This document shows positions 48,143-57,039 of a DNA stretch of 64,000 bases, piece by piece. Origin of the DNA: JAEYKI01 sp036679405 (GTDB lineage Bacteria > Bacillota > Clostridia > Christensenellales > Christensenellaceae). Position 1 is the stretch's first letter. Every line of letters starts with the position of its first letter. The DNA is taken from contig JAVBVZ010000015.1 in assembly GCA_036679405.1 (NCBI GenBank), forward strand, positions 62,001-126,000. The letters run 5' to 3'. The notes beneath the pieces are model-generated. The model ran no database searches. It saw only the letters and a program-made list of their open reading frames with translations, and was not told the DNA's origin. Both the position numbers and the translations under genes were made by a program.

Positions 48143-48320
48143 TTTCCCGTCCTCAACATAAATAGGAATGGAGGGTTACAAACATATGTCAATATTAACA
48201 TATTTTTGCATACAAATATTTTATTTGATTCAACTGTAAAATAACAGGGTTTAAATGCGTTTTTCTTCATAATATTTTTCTGTTCATCTGCACATTTTTA
48301 AAAAAAACGCACTCGTAAGC

Positions 48321-49103
48321 TTACCGTGTTCTTCTGCTCCTCATATCTACGCCCACCGTTGTTCGCGCTTCTTTTTCATTTTCTCCTTTTGTTTTTATGT
48401 TTTTGCTTTTCGAAGCTGTTTTCTTGTCGGATCCGGCATAATAAGAATAATTGTACAAATAACGTTTTCTGGACTCAGGCACTTCATTAAACACACATGC
48501 CGTCGGCTTGATCCCCGCCACACGAAAAACCTGTGCGCTTTGTTTGATCATCTCCCTGGTCGTAAAACCATATTTTACAACCATCAAGATCCCGTCCGCA
48601 TATTTGTTTAAAGACAATGCGTCCGACACCATCAGGATGGGCGGCGTATCCAGCAGAATAATATCATATTGCTTTTTTAAACATTCCAAAATAATCTCGA
48701 TCCGTCTGGACGAGAGTAGCTCGGCCGGATTCGGCGGTAAGAATCCCGCAACGATCACATCAAGATTTTCTTCATAATGAAAAATGTAACCGGAATAATC
48801 TTCTTTCTTATCTGCGCCCTCTCCAGAAATGATCAGTTCTGTAAGCCCTTTTTCCTTGTCGATTCCCAGTGCATCCCCGACCGCCGGATTTCTGAGATCA
48901 CAGTCTATAAGCAATACTTTTTTATGGATGGAGGCGTACGCTTTGGCCAGATTGCAGGAAATATATGTCTTTCCCTCGCCTTTTACGGAACTGCTTACCA
49001 AAATGCACTTCATTTCCTTGTCCATGCCCAAAAAACCCATATTGGTCCTGATGGTATTAAAAGCTTCCGCAATATATTTTTGGTAATTAGCATCCCTCTT
49101 CAT
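48321..49103 (-). CDS. BY-kinase (CpsD/CapB-like capsular tyrosine kinase)
   Basis: The 260-residue protein has the bacterial tyrosine kinase motifs: Walker A VKGEGKT, Walker A' VLLIDCDLRNP and Walker B IILLDTPP. A C-terminal tyrosine cluster (YLYNYSYY) is followed by a basic tail. The N-terminus lacks the membrane domain, which is supplied by the Wzz-like protein encoded 13 bp upstream. Together they control polymer length and export in exopolysaccharide synthesis. GGGGAAAAG precedes the ATG. Confidence 0.93.
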   Translation of the reverse strand: MKRDANYQKYIAEAFNTIRTNMGFLGMDKEMKCILVSSSVKGEGKTYISCNLAKAYASIHKKVLLIDCDLRNPAVGDALGIDKEKGLTELIISGEGADKKEDYSGYIFHYEENLDVIVAGFLPPNPAELLSSRRIEIILECLKKQYDIILLDTPPILMVSDALSLNKYADGILMVVKYGFTTREMIKQSAQVFRVAGIKPTACVFNEVPESRKRYLYNYSYYAGSDKKTASKSKNIKTKGENEKEARTTVGVDMRSRRTR

Positions 49104-49116
49104 GTGCTTTTCCCCT

Positions 49117-49791
49117 TCAGTCTTTCACTTTTGGAATATTTCCGATCAACGGCGTATCCAGCATTTTTGTCATAATATCCGAATTTTTGATTGTATCGTC
49201 ACAGACATACCGGACGGCGGCAATAATCAAAGCAAGGATCAGTCCGATTAATCCGCCGATCATCGTGTTAAAAGCCACCAGCGGGCGAACAGGCTGTGTC
49301 GGGAGCCGTGCGTAATCAATGATCTGCACATTGTTCATTTTCATAATCTTCCCAACTTCCGATTGAAATACGGTTCCCAGGGTATTGGCTACATCCTGTG
49401 CAAGTCCGGGTGAAGTATCCGTAACGGATATCGTTATAATATCCGTATCATCTTTTGAAGAAACACTGATGATGGAAGAAAGATAATTTAAATCAACATC
49501 CACATCAAGCTTTTCTTTTACCTGCGACAGCACCCGGTTTGATTTGCAAAGCACACTGTACGAATTCACCAGCTTGGTGTTCAAATCATAATCGTTCAGC
49601 GTCATGTCGCTTTGATCTTCATTTCCGATGCCCGCCGTACTGACGATCATCATGGCGGTTGCTTCGTATTCGTTTTGGATCAGGAAAACGGAAACCGCAT
49701 ATCCCAAAAGCCCGCCCGCAATCGCCAGAGAAAGCAGAAGTGCCCAATTTTTTTTTAATATAGTGATCACGTCTCTTGCAGTCAATTCCAT
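49117..49791 (-). CDS. Wzz/CpsC-like chain-length and kinase-adaptor protein
   Basis: The 224-residue protein has two transmembrane helices (about residues 17-38 and 176-197) around an extracytoplasmic loop, a proline-rich motif before the second helix (DYARLPTQPVRPLVAFN) and a cytosolic tail (MLDTPLIGNIPKVKD) that should activate the BY-kinase. The chain-length motif and topology are typical of Firmicute CpsC/CapA. AAGGAA precedes the ATG. Confidence 0.92.
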   Translation of the reverse strand: MELTARDVITILKKNWALLLSLAIAGGLLGYAVSVFLIQNEYEATAMMIVSTAGIGNEDQSDMTLNDYDLNTKLVNSYSVLCKSNRVLSQVKEKLDVDVDLNYLSSIISVSSKDDTDIITISVTDTSPGLAQDVANTLGTVFQSEVGKIMKMNNVQIIDYARLPTQPVRPLVAFNTMIGGLIGLILALIIAAVRYVCDDTIKNSDIMTKMLDTPLIGNIPKVKD

Positions 49792-49903
49792 ATAAGTTTT
49801 GTTCCTTAAGCTTTGTGATTTTAAAAAATCTTTTTATCTGTTTTGCATACGGCAGGACGTTTTTTTGACTTTCATTGTTTCCGGCGCCTTCGCCGGCATA
49901 CAA

Positions 49904-51028
49904 TTACCTCCAGCACGAACGGATAATGTGTACGATCCTTTCCAAATCCTCATCCGTCATTTTTGTATCGCTGGGCAGGCAGATACCGTTTTCAAACAGC
50001 GTCTGCGCAGTTTTGTCCCCGACAAAATCAAAATGCTCGTAAAACGGCTGTAAGTGCATGGGTTTCCAAAGCGGCCTCGATTCAATGTTTTCTCTTTCCA
50101 GTGCTTCTATCACATCAAGCGGCCCCATCTTTCCTTTGACAGTCGCGCAGCTCAGCCAGCAATTCGGCCGGTTTAAAAGACTTACCGGCATCATTTCAAA
50201 TCCATCAAGCGCACCCAGCTTTTTTTTATAAAATTCAAAAATATATTTCTTTTTTTGCACTCTCTCATCCAGAACCTTCAGTTGCCCTCTGCCGATCCCG
50301 GCAACAATATTGCTCATCCGGTAATTAAACCCCAGCTCGCTATGCTGATAATACCTTGCTTTATCCCGGCTCTGCGTAGACCAAAATCTGATTTTTTCAA
50401 TCATCCGCCGATCGTCCGAAACGACCATTCCCCCGCCCGAAGTTGTAATGATCTTGTTTCCGTTAAAAGAAAAAACGCCGAATCGCCCAAAGCTTCCCGT
50501 ATGCCTCCCCCTGTACAAAGACCCCAGGCTTTCCGCCGCGTCTTCAATTAAAACAGCTCCGTGCCGTTCGCAGAGGGCAACAATTTCATCCATGTCTGCC
50601 GGCAAACCGTACAGATGGACGGCCAGCACCGCCTTGGGAGAATACTTTTCAAAAGCCTTCCGCAAACATTTTGGGCTTAAGTTCCATGTTGTTTCGTCGC
50701 AATCAATAAAAACAGGCGTTGCATTCTGATAAATAATCGGATTTGCCGTTGCCGAGAAAGTAAATGTCGGGCAAAAAACAATATCGCCCGGCCCGACCCC
50801 CGCCGCACGCAAAGCCATGTGTATCGCCGCCGTCCCCGAAGACAGAGCGGCTGCATATCCCAGGCCTACGTACCGTGCAAGTTCTTTTTCAAATTCATCC
50901 ACATTCTCTCCGAGCGGAGCAATCCAGTTCCCTTCAAATGCTTCTTTGATGTATTGCATTTCATATCCCTTTTCGCTCATATGCGGGGATGAAAGATAGA
51001 TTTTTTTATGCAAAGATTGATGTATCAT
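49904..51028 (-). CDS. DegT/DnrJ/EryC1/StrS aminotransferase
   Basis: The 374-residue PLP enzyme has LSSPHMSEKGYEMQYIKEAF, SSGTAAIHMALRAAGVGPGD, EDAAESLGSLY and the PLP lysine in FSFNGNKIITTSGGG. This branch includes PglE/LegC-type UDP-4-amino-sugar transaminases. Next to a PglF/CapD-like dehydratase it could make UDP-4-amino-4,6-dideoxy-N-acetylglucosamine. GGGAGG precedes the ATG. About 110 bp separate it from the Wzz-like gene with no gene between. Confidence 0.92.
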   Translation of the reverse strand: MIHQSLHKKIYLSSPHMSEKGYEMQYIKEAFEGNWIAPLGENVDEFEKELARYVGLGYAAALSSGTAAIHMALRAAGVGPGDIVFCPTFTFSATANPIIYQNATPVFIDCDETTWNLSPKCLRKAFEKYSPKAVLAVHLYGLPADMDEIVALCERHGAVLIEDAAESLGSLYRGRHTGSFGRFGVFSFNGNKIITTSGGGMVVSDDRRMIEKIRFWSTQSRDKARYYQHSELGFNYRMSNIVAGIGRGQLKVLDERVQKKKYIFEFYKKKLGALDGFEMMPVSLLNRPNCWLSCATVKGKMGPLDVIEALERENIESRPLWKPMHLQPFYEHFDFVGDKTAQTLFENGICLPSDTKMTDEDLERIVHIIRSCWR

Positions 51029-51031
51029 GTT

Positions 51032-51589
51032 TTACGCCTCCCTATCCGCAGATAAGCCCGTTGTTTTGTTCGTCCATATCATCTCAGCAATTACGATACC
51101 CGCCTGCGCCCCCAGCGCATCTATGAAAACATCCAGCATCCGGGGACTTCGGCCCGATACAAACATTTGATGGTATTCGTCACTCAGCGCGTATAAAAAG
51201 CAAAACAGCAGTAAAATTGCAGCGCAGGCTTCTCTGCGCAAAAAAGCCCTTTCTTCCGCATATACCCGGTTTTGCGGATATGCTCTAAAAACAGTTTTTC
51301 CCATAAACAGGCCCAGCAGCAAATATTCCGCAAAGTGGGCGGCCTTTCTGTTTGTTCCGTCCGCCTCCGTGAGCAATGTGTATTGCTCATTTGTTTCCAT
51401 TTTTTCGTAAACCGGAAAAAATGTCTTCAGGCCCGCCCTTGCGATCCCGCTGCTCAATCCTTCCGAGCGGGGCGCCTGCATCGCAGACATATAAAAAATC
51501 ACCGCCATCCAAACCACTGTCAGCAATAAAAAAACATTGGCGCTCCTTTTCTTATGTCCGCTGCGCACCAGCGACCCTTTCCTTTTCAT
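51032..51589 (-). CDS. VanZ-like membrane protein
   Basis: The 185-residue protein has an N-terminal transmembrane segment (VWMAVIFYMSAMQAP), the VanZ landmark RKAAHFAEYLLLGLFMG, and DEYHQMFVSGRSPRMLDVFIDALGA followed by a last hydrophobic segment. The family is linked with glycopeptide resistance and envelope biogenesis but its function is unknown. It is 4 bp from both neighbours and lies inside the polysaccharide operon. Confidence 0.9.
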   Translation of the reverse strand: MKRKGSLVRSGHKKRSANVFLLLTVVWMAVIFYMSAMQAPRSEGLSSGIARAGLKTFFPVYEKMETNEQYTLLTEADGTNRKAAHFAEYLLLGLFMGKTVFRAYPQNRVYAEERAFLRREACAAILLLFCFLYALSDEYHQMFVSGRSPRMLDVFIDALGAQAGIVIAEMIWTNKTTGLSADREA

Positions 51590-51592
51590 TTT

Positions 51593-53551
51593 TCAATTTA
51601 CCGAGTTGTATTCAATTTGTGCCTGCCGCCCGCATGATACACGGCTTCCTTTTCCAATAGGAAGTACTTTGCCGCCGGCCGGCTGATAGTTGGGTACGAT
51701 TTTCTTCAGGCGGCCTACCGCCGTTTCTTCATTTTTTTCGGCTGCTTCCAGCATCAGCCTGATTTGCTCGTCCAGCCAGTCCATATCTGTCAACTGCGGC
51801 TGCACTCTGTAAATATGGCCATATACCGTTTTTACGCTTTTCTCTTCAGACATCATGAGCTCTTCGTACATTTTTTCTCCAGGCCGTAGCCCGGTAATCT
51901 TAACTTCAATATCCACGTTCGGCTCATGCCCGTAAAACCGGATCAGTTTATCTGCAAGATCCGCAATTTTTACCGGCTCTCCCATATCCAGCACATAGAT
52001 CACACCCGGGTCGGCCAGGCTTCCCGCCTGCAGCACCAATTGCGCCGCTTCCGGTATAGTCATAAAATACCGTGTGATTTCGGGATGCGTAAGCGTAACC
52101 GGTCCTCCGTTTTTGATTTGCCTTTCCATAAGCGGAATCACGCTCCCGTGCGATCCGATCACATTTCCAAAACGCACCGTCATACACTTCACTTTTGTCT
52201 TTCGTTCATAGGACTGAACCATCAGCTCTGCAGCCCGCTTTGTCGCTCCCATAATATTTGTGGGATTCACCGCCTTATCGGTGGAAAGCTGTACAAAACG
52301 CTCTGCGCCTGCATCATTTGCAGCTTTCAGCACATTAAGGGTTCCTCCCACGTTGTTTTTGATGGCTTCCAGCGGACTTTTTTCCATCAGCGGCACATGT
52401 TTATGAGCCGCCGAATGAAAAATGATCTGCGGCCGGCACGCTTCAAACACCTGTCTAAGCCTTGCCCGATCACGTACCGACCCGATCTCCACCCGAACAT
52501 CTATCTTGTCTCCGTACCGTTCTTTCAGTTCACACATCAGTTCATAAGCGGTGTTTTCATAAATATCGAATATAGTAAGGCTTCTAACAGAAAACCGTGC
52601 TACCTGTCTGCATATTTCAGAACCGATCGATCCGCCGCCACCGGTTACCAGCACATTTTTATTGTTTAAATAATGACCGATACTCGGTATATCAAGATCA
52701 ACTTCCCTGCGGAAAAGTACATCTGCGATCTTTACTTCACGCATTTTCTCATACACTTTGCCGTCCCCGTCCATTTCCTGAAGCAGCGGCATCATACGGG
52801 TACGGCATCCGGTCAGATTGCAGGTTTTGAGGATTTCCGAAAGCCGCCCGGGCTTTAAGGAAGGAATAGCTATAATGATTTCTTTCACACACCTTGTTTT
52901 AACGATATCAGGGATATCCTTTACCCTTCCTACAACACGTACGCCCCGGATCATCATGTTTTGTTTTTTTTCATCGTCATCCACCAAAATAATATTGTGG
53001 AAATTCTCTTTCTTCTCACTTTGCAGCCTGGAGATTGCCAAGGCGCCGCTGAATCCTGCCCCCACAATCAGAAGCGTGGGAATATCCCTTCTGTTTTTCT
53101 TTTGCAAAATAACAATATGACGCGTCATTCGGTATCCAAACCGCGAAGCGCCCACCAGAATCATCAACACAAATCCGAATAAAACGAGAACGAGGACCGA
53201 AATGCCCAAATGAAAAACATAATTGCAAAGCAAACAGGCGGCCATGCCTATAACCATGACAAATACAATACGAACCGCCTCAAAGACGCCGCTGTAACGC
53301 CAAAGGCTGTGGTATAATTTAAAAACAAAAAACAAACCGCAGAAAAGAAGAGAGAGCCAGGGGAGGTTTGCCAGCGCCTGGTTTATCTGCGCCATGCTCC
53401 CAATACTTCCATACCGGATGAGCAAGGCCAACAAATATGCCGCAAACACTAAAAACATGTCAAAAATGATTAAAGCAAGAATCTGAAGAGCTCTTTTTTG
53501 CCGACCTCCCATACGTTTTGCCTTCTTCATAAATGTCTCTGATATTATCAT
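51593..53551 (-). CDS. UDP-sugar 4,6-dehydratase (CapD/PglF-like)
   Basis: The 652-residue protein has four N-terminal transmembrane helices (residues about 20-140), a CoA-binding-like Rossmann domain (TLLIVGAGFSGALAISRLQ) and an extended SDR domain with VTGGGGSIGSEICRQ and STDKAVNPTNIMGATKRAAE. This is the membrane-bound 4,6-dehydratase group acting on UDP-GlcNAc. ATG at 53551 is chosen for the GAGG site 6 bases upstream; an ATG 12 bp earlier lacks one. It is the first gene of the polysaccharide operon and probably supplies the aminotransferase. Confidence 0.93.
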   Translation of the reverse strand: MIISETFMKKAKRMGGRQKRALQILALIIFDMFLVFAAYLLALLIRYGSIGSMAQINQALANLPWLSLLFCGLFFVFKLYHSLWRYSGVFEAVRIVFVMVIGMAACLLCNYVFHLGISVLVLVLFGFVLMILVGASRFGYRMTRHIVILQKKNRRDIPTLLIVGAGFSGALAISRLQSEKKENFHNIILVDDDEKKQNMMIRGVRVVGRVKDIPDIVKTRCVKEIIIAIPSLKPGRLSEILKTCNLTGCRTRMMPLLQEMDGDGKVYEKMREVKIADVLFRREVDLDIPSIGHYLNNKNVLVTGGGGSIGSEICRQVARFSVRSLTIFDIYENTAYELMCELKERYGDKIDVRVEIGSVRDRARLRQVFEACRPQIIFHSAAHKHVPLMEKSPLEAIKNNVGGTLNVLKAANDAGAERFVQLSTDKAVNPTNIMGATKRAAELMVQSYERKTKVKCMTVRFGNVIGSHGSVIPLMERQIKNGGPVTLTHPEITRYFMTIPEAAQLVLQAGSLADPGVIYVLDMGEPVKIADLADKLIRFYGHEPNVDIEVKITGLRPGEKMYEELMMSEEKSVKTVYGHIYRVQPQLTDMDWLDEQIRLMLEAAEKNEETAVGRLKKIVPNYQPAGGKVLPIGKGSRVSCGRQAQIEYNSVN

Positions 53552-53804
53552 TTTTCGCCTCATTTGTGTCGCATTATGGATTGTTTATCTCTTATAAGCC
53601 TGCGCTAAATCCAGGCGCGCACCACCGCACACACCCCCGGCCCACGATTGCCGGACACACAAAAATTTTCCAGTTTATCCTCTTTTTGATTCTAGCATTT
53701 GTTTGATATATTTGGTCTGATTTTAATTTAAATGCAATAATTGAGCGCTTAATCGTGACTTTTTATCTTTTTAGATTCGCCGGTCCATTGCTCTTGAAAA
53801 ATGT
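53552..53804. other. Intergenic region before the polysaccharide operon
   Basis: About 250 bp without a gene. A GC-rich patch (53618-53670) breaks otherwise AT-rich sequence. A minus-strand TAGAAT box near 53692-53697 lacks a good -35, as expected of an activator-dependent promoter for the polysaccharide operon. The LytTR gene ends at 53805. Confidence 0.35.
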
Positions 53805-54539
53805 TTATTTGCAGAGAAACTGATTTAAAAGCTGGGCTTTTGTGCGGCTTAAAGGAACTTTTGTATCCATGCCTTCCAGCTCAATTAAAAATGTATTGTC
53901 GATACAGGGCGTCATTTTGGTTATTTTGTCCACATTGATTAAAAAGCTCTTATGACTTCTGAAAAAATTGTACTCCGCCAGCTTGTTTTCCCATTCATTC
54001 AGCGTTCCCCGCATCGTAAATATTCCTTTTTCCGAATGAATTTTAATAATGCCTTTAAAAATTTCCAAATAAAAAACCTCGTCGGTATTCAGGACATAAA
54101 TCTGATCTCCCCGCCACACCAAAATTTTTTTATTCTTTTTTGCCCTGTATTCGGTTTGCTTGCATTTTTTAAACTGCTGATACCCCCATACAATGGCCAC
54201 ATAAAGCGATTCATAGCTGAAGGGTTTCACCAGGTATCCAAATGTATTGGTTGCTGTGGCTCTGATCAGCGTTTCGTCATCGGAAGAAGAGGTAATAAAA
54301 ATAATCGGTATATTATAATGTTGCATAATATTGTTTGCGGCATCTATCCCGTCCATATCTCCGTCAATAAAAGTATCCATAAGTATCATGTCTATTTCTT
54401 TTTTTTGCATATACCCAATCGCATCCAGCCCGGTTTTTGCAAAATATACTGTTTCATAGCCCATCACGTTCAGCATTTTCTTTATAATTTCACTCATGAT
54501 GCTGTCGTTCTCCACAACAAGAAACTTTAAATTATCCAT
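53805..54539 (-). CDS. LytTR-family response regulator
   Basis: The 244-residue protein has a receiver (FLVVENDS, phospho-acceptor Asp55 in ILMDTFID, Lys in VKPFSYESL) and a LytTR DNA-binding domain (residues about 140-244: FYLEIFKGIIKIHSEKGIFTMRGTL, FFRSHKSFLINVDKI, VPLSRTKAQLL). The ATG at 54539 follows GGGAG; a GTG 6 bp earlier is too close to it. No cognate kinase gene adjoins. It lies upstream of the polysaccharide operon on the same strand and may activate it. Confidence 0.92.
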   Translation of the reverse strand: MDNLKFLVVENDSIMSEIIKKMLNVMGYETVYFAKTGLDAIGYMQKKEIDMILMDTFIDGDMDGIDAANNIMQHYNIPIIFITSSSDDETLIRATATNTFGYLVKPFSYESLYVAIVWGYQQFKKCKQTEYRAKKNKKILVWRGDQIYVLNTDEVFYLEIFKGIIKIHSEKGIFTMRGTLNEWENKLAEYNFFRSHKSFLINVDKITKMTPCIDNTFLIELEGMDTKVPLSRTKAQLLNQFLCK

Positions 54540-54578
54540 AGACACTCCCGCAAACGTAAAATCGGATATAATATAACC

Positions 54579-54608
54579 ATTCTAATGAACATTAAATTGC
54601 ATTGTCAA
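54579..54608 (-). promoter_or_regulatory. Promoter of the LytTR gene
   Basis: TTGACA (54603-54608) and TAGAAT (54579-54584) are 18 bp apart on the minus strand, about 40 bp before the start codon. Confidence 0.7.
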
Positions 54609-54728
54609 ACATTTTACCTGATAAAATACCTCATTTATCTGTTATAATTGATAAATTTTCTTTTTTTCTGTTTTCATCTTTAAAAACGCAACCCTCACGT
54701 TTAGCTGAGCGAAAAAATTGTTATTTTT

Positions 54729-54760
54729 TTTAACATAAATGAACATTTTTTTAACATAAA
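54729..54760 (-). promoter_or_regulatory. 21-bp-spaced direct repeat, possible LytTR site
   Basis: The sequence TTTAACATAAA occurs twice, its AACATAAA parts beginning at 54732 and 54753, exactly 21 bp apart (two helix turns). LytTR regulators bind 9-bp direct repeats with this spacing. On the minus strand the cores read TTTATGTTAAA, near but not identical to known LytTR motifs. Confidence 0.5.
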
Positions 54761-55299
54761 CATTGTTCCGTCGTTATATAAATTTTAACAAATAATAGAA
54801 TAATTGTTTTACTTTTTGTCTAACTGTAATTATTTTGCTCTTAAATATCGAATTTTGCATTTTATCACTTGCGCAGGTTGTCTGCATTTTTATACTCGCC
54901 TTCTTTCCCATAAGCGCACTTATAAAAAATATTACCGTCCCCATGTGATATCTGCATGATCAAAATTTTTCAGTTTCCCGCCTTTCTTACACAGCAGCTG
55001 CCTCCTTCCTGATTCCACGCCGTTTTTTTGCTTCATCTGTACATCCATAATGGACGCAAAAACGCTGTTTTTTGGTCTTTTTATTAATCTTTTATTAAAA
55101 TTCGCCAATTCGCTATTTTTTTTCTCGCCAAATACGAAAATTTCGTGTAAAATAACATTTGATTATGTATAAGGCTCAAAACGGAAAAAGACCGCATGCA
55201 TAAAAAGTTTAAAAGTTTTTATTTTTTCGGTTTTTTCCCCCTTTTTGGGTTTAAATAGTATATAAGACGAATGCAGAAAAAGACTATAGGAGCTTACAA

Positions 55300-56958
55300 A
55301 TGACCAGAGAACCAAATATGGCGTCACAGGATACAAAAAACAAGAAAAAAATCCTTATCATCATAATATGCATTTTGGCCGCGGCACTTGCAGTTACGGC
55401 TTTTTTATTCCTGGGTCAGGTCTATAACGGTCTTGCCCTGGAGGGGGTCTCCGTCCAGGGTATCGGCATTGCAGATATGGACAGGGAAGCTGCGCTGGCC
55501 GCCACCTCCAAAATTCCGCAGGAAAAACTGGACGAGGTGCAGATTGTTGTGGATTTTGACGGTGAACAAACCACCCTGACTGCTGAAGATCTTGGCCTTA
55601 CTACCGATTATGAGGATGTCATTTCCGAGGCCATGAACTTCGGAAATACCGGTAACCTGTTTGAGCGCATTCAGAATGCGAATACCGCAAAAAATGAAGG
55701 AAAAGATTTTAAAGTCAGCGTCCAGGCGAACCGGGATGCTGTTCTTTCCGCCCTTTCGCCCCTAAAAGAGGAGGAAGACCGCCTGCCGGTTGACGCTGCG
55801 GTTGAATTTACACCGCGCGGTTATTTGGAAGACGGCACGGTCTACACGCCCGACGAACAGGAACTGATAGAAAAATCGGCAGATAAGGAAAACCTTGATT
55901 TTCCAGAAAACCTTGTCCGCCTTTCGGAAGAAGATATGCCCAACGCACTGCGCTATGAATACTGGCAAAACGATCACTATGTGGACGACTATATTCCGGC
56001 GGATGCCAATATTGCACGCTTTGAATATACGGACGACGTAGAAGGCCGTGTGTTTGATATCGAATCACTGGCAGACGAAATTCTCTCCCAGATAGAGAGC
56101 GGCGTATACTCCACCATTACGGCCCAGGCGGAATATACGGAGCCGGAAATAACGGCAGACGACCTTAAGGCCGATACACAGCTGATTGCATCCTGGACCT
56201 CCAGCTACTCAAACCACGACGGTTATAACCGCAACTGGAATGTCGCCAAACTTTCAGGAATCATCAACGGCGTAGTGATTGAGCCGGGCGAGGAATGGTC
56301 CATCAATGAAGAAGCCGGCGCAAGAACGGTATCTTCGGGCTGGAAAGAAGCGGCTGGAATTGTCAACGGCGGATATGTGCAGGAAGCGGGCGGCGGCGTC
56401 TGCCAACTCTCCAGTACCACTTATAATGCCGCTATCCGGGCAGCGCTGGATATCACGGACGCAACGCATCATTCTATCTCTTCGGATTATATTCCACTCG
56501 GATTTGACGCGACCATCAGTACAGGCGGCCCCGACCTTAAAATACGCAATCCGTATGATACGCCTATTTATCTTATATCTTATGTAAACCCCGAAGAAAT
56601 GAACGTTACGGTTGAAGTATACGGCCAACCGGTTGTCGACGAAACATACGGCGATGTTATTTTGGATTTCTCCTCGGTCGACGGCGGCAGCTACGGCACG
56701 CCAGCAATGCAGATGGTATACAATACCCCTGTGGCTCCCGACGGCACAGCCATCGCCCCCAACGCTTCTTACGTATATGCCAAGGCGCGGCAGGGCAGAA
56801 GCGTACAAACCTATATACATTATTTGTCTTTAAACGGTGTTGAGCTTGCCAAAGAAGAATTCCACAGCTACAAATGGGCGCCCATCAACGGCACGACATA
56901 TATAAACGCAGCGCCTCCTGCGGGCACGCCCGCAGTAACGGCTGTTCCCGCAGGCTAG
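55300..56958 (+). CDS. VanW-family putative peptidoglycan-binding protein (second)
   Basis: The 552-residue protein has a short cytosolic N-terminus, one membrane anchor (residues 18-41), PG_binding_4-like repeats (IADMDREAALAATSKI, LTAEDLGLTTDYEDVISEAM) and a VanW domain (GGGVCQLSSTTYNAAIRAALDITDATHHS, IPLGFDATISTGGPDLKIRNPYDTPIYL). The C-terminal tail is Pro/Ala-rich. It is divergent from the LytTR gene, separated by a long gap, and is followed by a strong terminator. It is probably a wall-facing envelope protein. Confidence 0.9.
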   Translation: MTREPNMASQDTKNKKKILIIIICILAAALAVTAFLFLGQVYNGLALEGVSVQGIGIADMDREAALAATSKIPQEKLDEVQIVVDFDGEQTTLTAEDLGLTTDYEDVISEAMNFGNTGNLFERIQNANTAKNEGKDFKVSVQANRDAVLSALSPLKEEEDRLPVDAAVEFTPRGYLEDGTVYTPDEQELIEKSADKENLDFPENLVRLSEEDMPNALRYEYWQNDHYVDDYIPADANIARFEYTDDVEGRVFDIESLADEILSQIESGVYSTITAQAEYTEPEITADDLKADTQLIASWTSSYSNHDGYNRNWNVAKLSGIINGVVIEPGEEWSINEEAGARTVSSGWKEAAGIVNGGYVQEAGGGVCQLSSTTYNAAIRAALDITDATHHSISSDYIPLGFDATISTGGPDLKIRNPYDTPIYLISYVNPEEMNVTVEVYGQPVVDETYGDVILDFSSVDGGSYGTPAMQMVYNTPVAPDGTAIAPNASYVYAKARQGRSVQTYIHYLSLNGVELAKEEFHSYKWAPINGTTYINAAPPAGTPAVTAVPAG

Positions 56959-56980
56959 GAGGGAACACATTTTTCAGTAT

Positions 56981-57014
56981 AAAAAAAGGCCGCCCTGACG
57001 GGCGGCCTTTTTTT
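56981..57014. terminator. Bidirectional terminator
   Basis: A stem (AAGGCCGCCC/GGGCGGCCTT) with A and T runs on its sides separates the convergent VanW and hydrogenase-like genes. Confidence 0.92.
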
Positions 57015-57039
57015 ATACTCCCAAAACACTGCGCCGACT

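Larger units (their letters stand above)
54540..55299. other. 760-bp AT-rich intergenic region
   Basis: No gene was found in this gap between the divergent LytTR and VanW genes. It holds the LytTR promoter, an inverted repeat TTTATC-N10-GATAAA near 54635-54656 and a 21-bp direct repeat with TTTAACATAAA cores (54729-54760). Farther right are several T-rich runs. The part from 54870 to 55250 shows no clear signal to me. Such long gaps upstream of surface-protein genes often hold multiple regulator sites or a small RNA. Confidence 0.45.

Noticed and set aside
55050..55070. A cyclic-di-GMP (GEMM) riboswitch fragment suggested by GGACGCAAA
   Set aside because: Only this short stretch matches; the rest of the aptamer pattern is missing.
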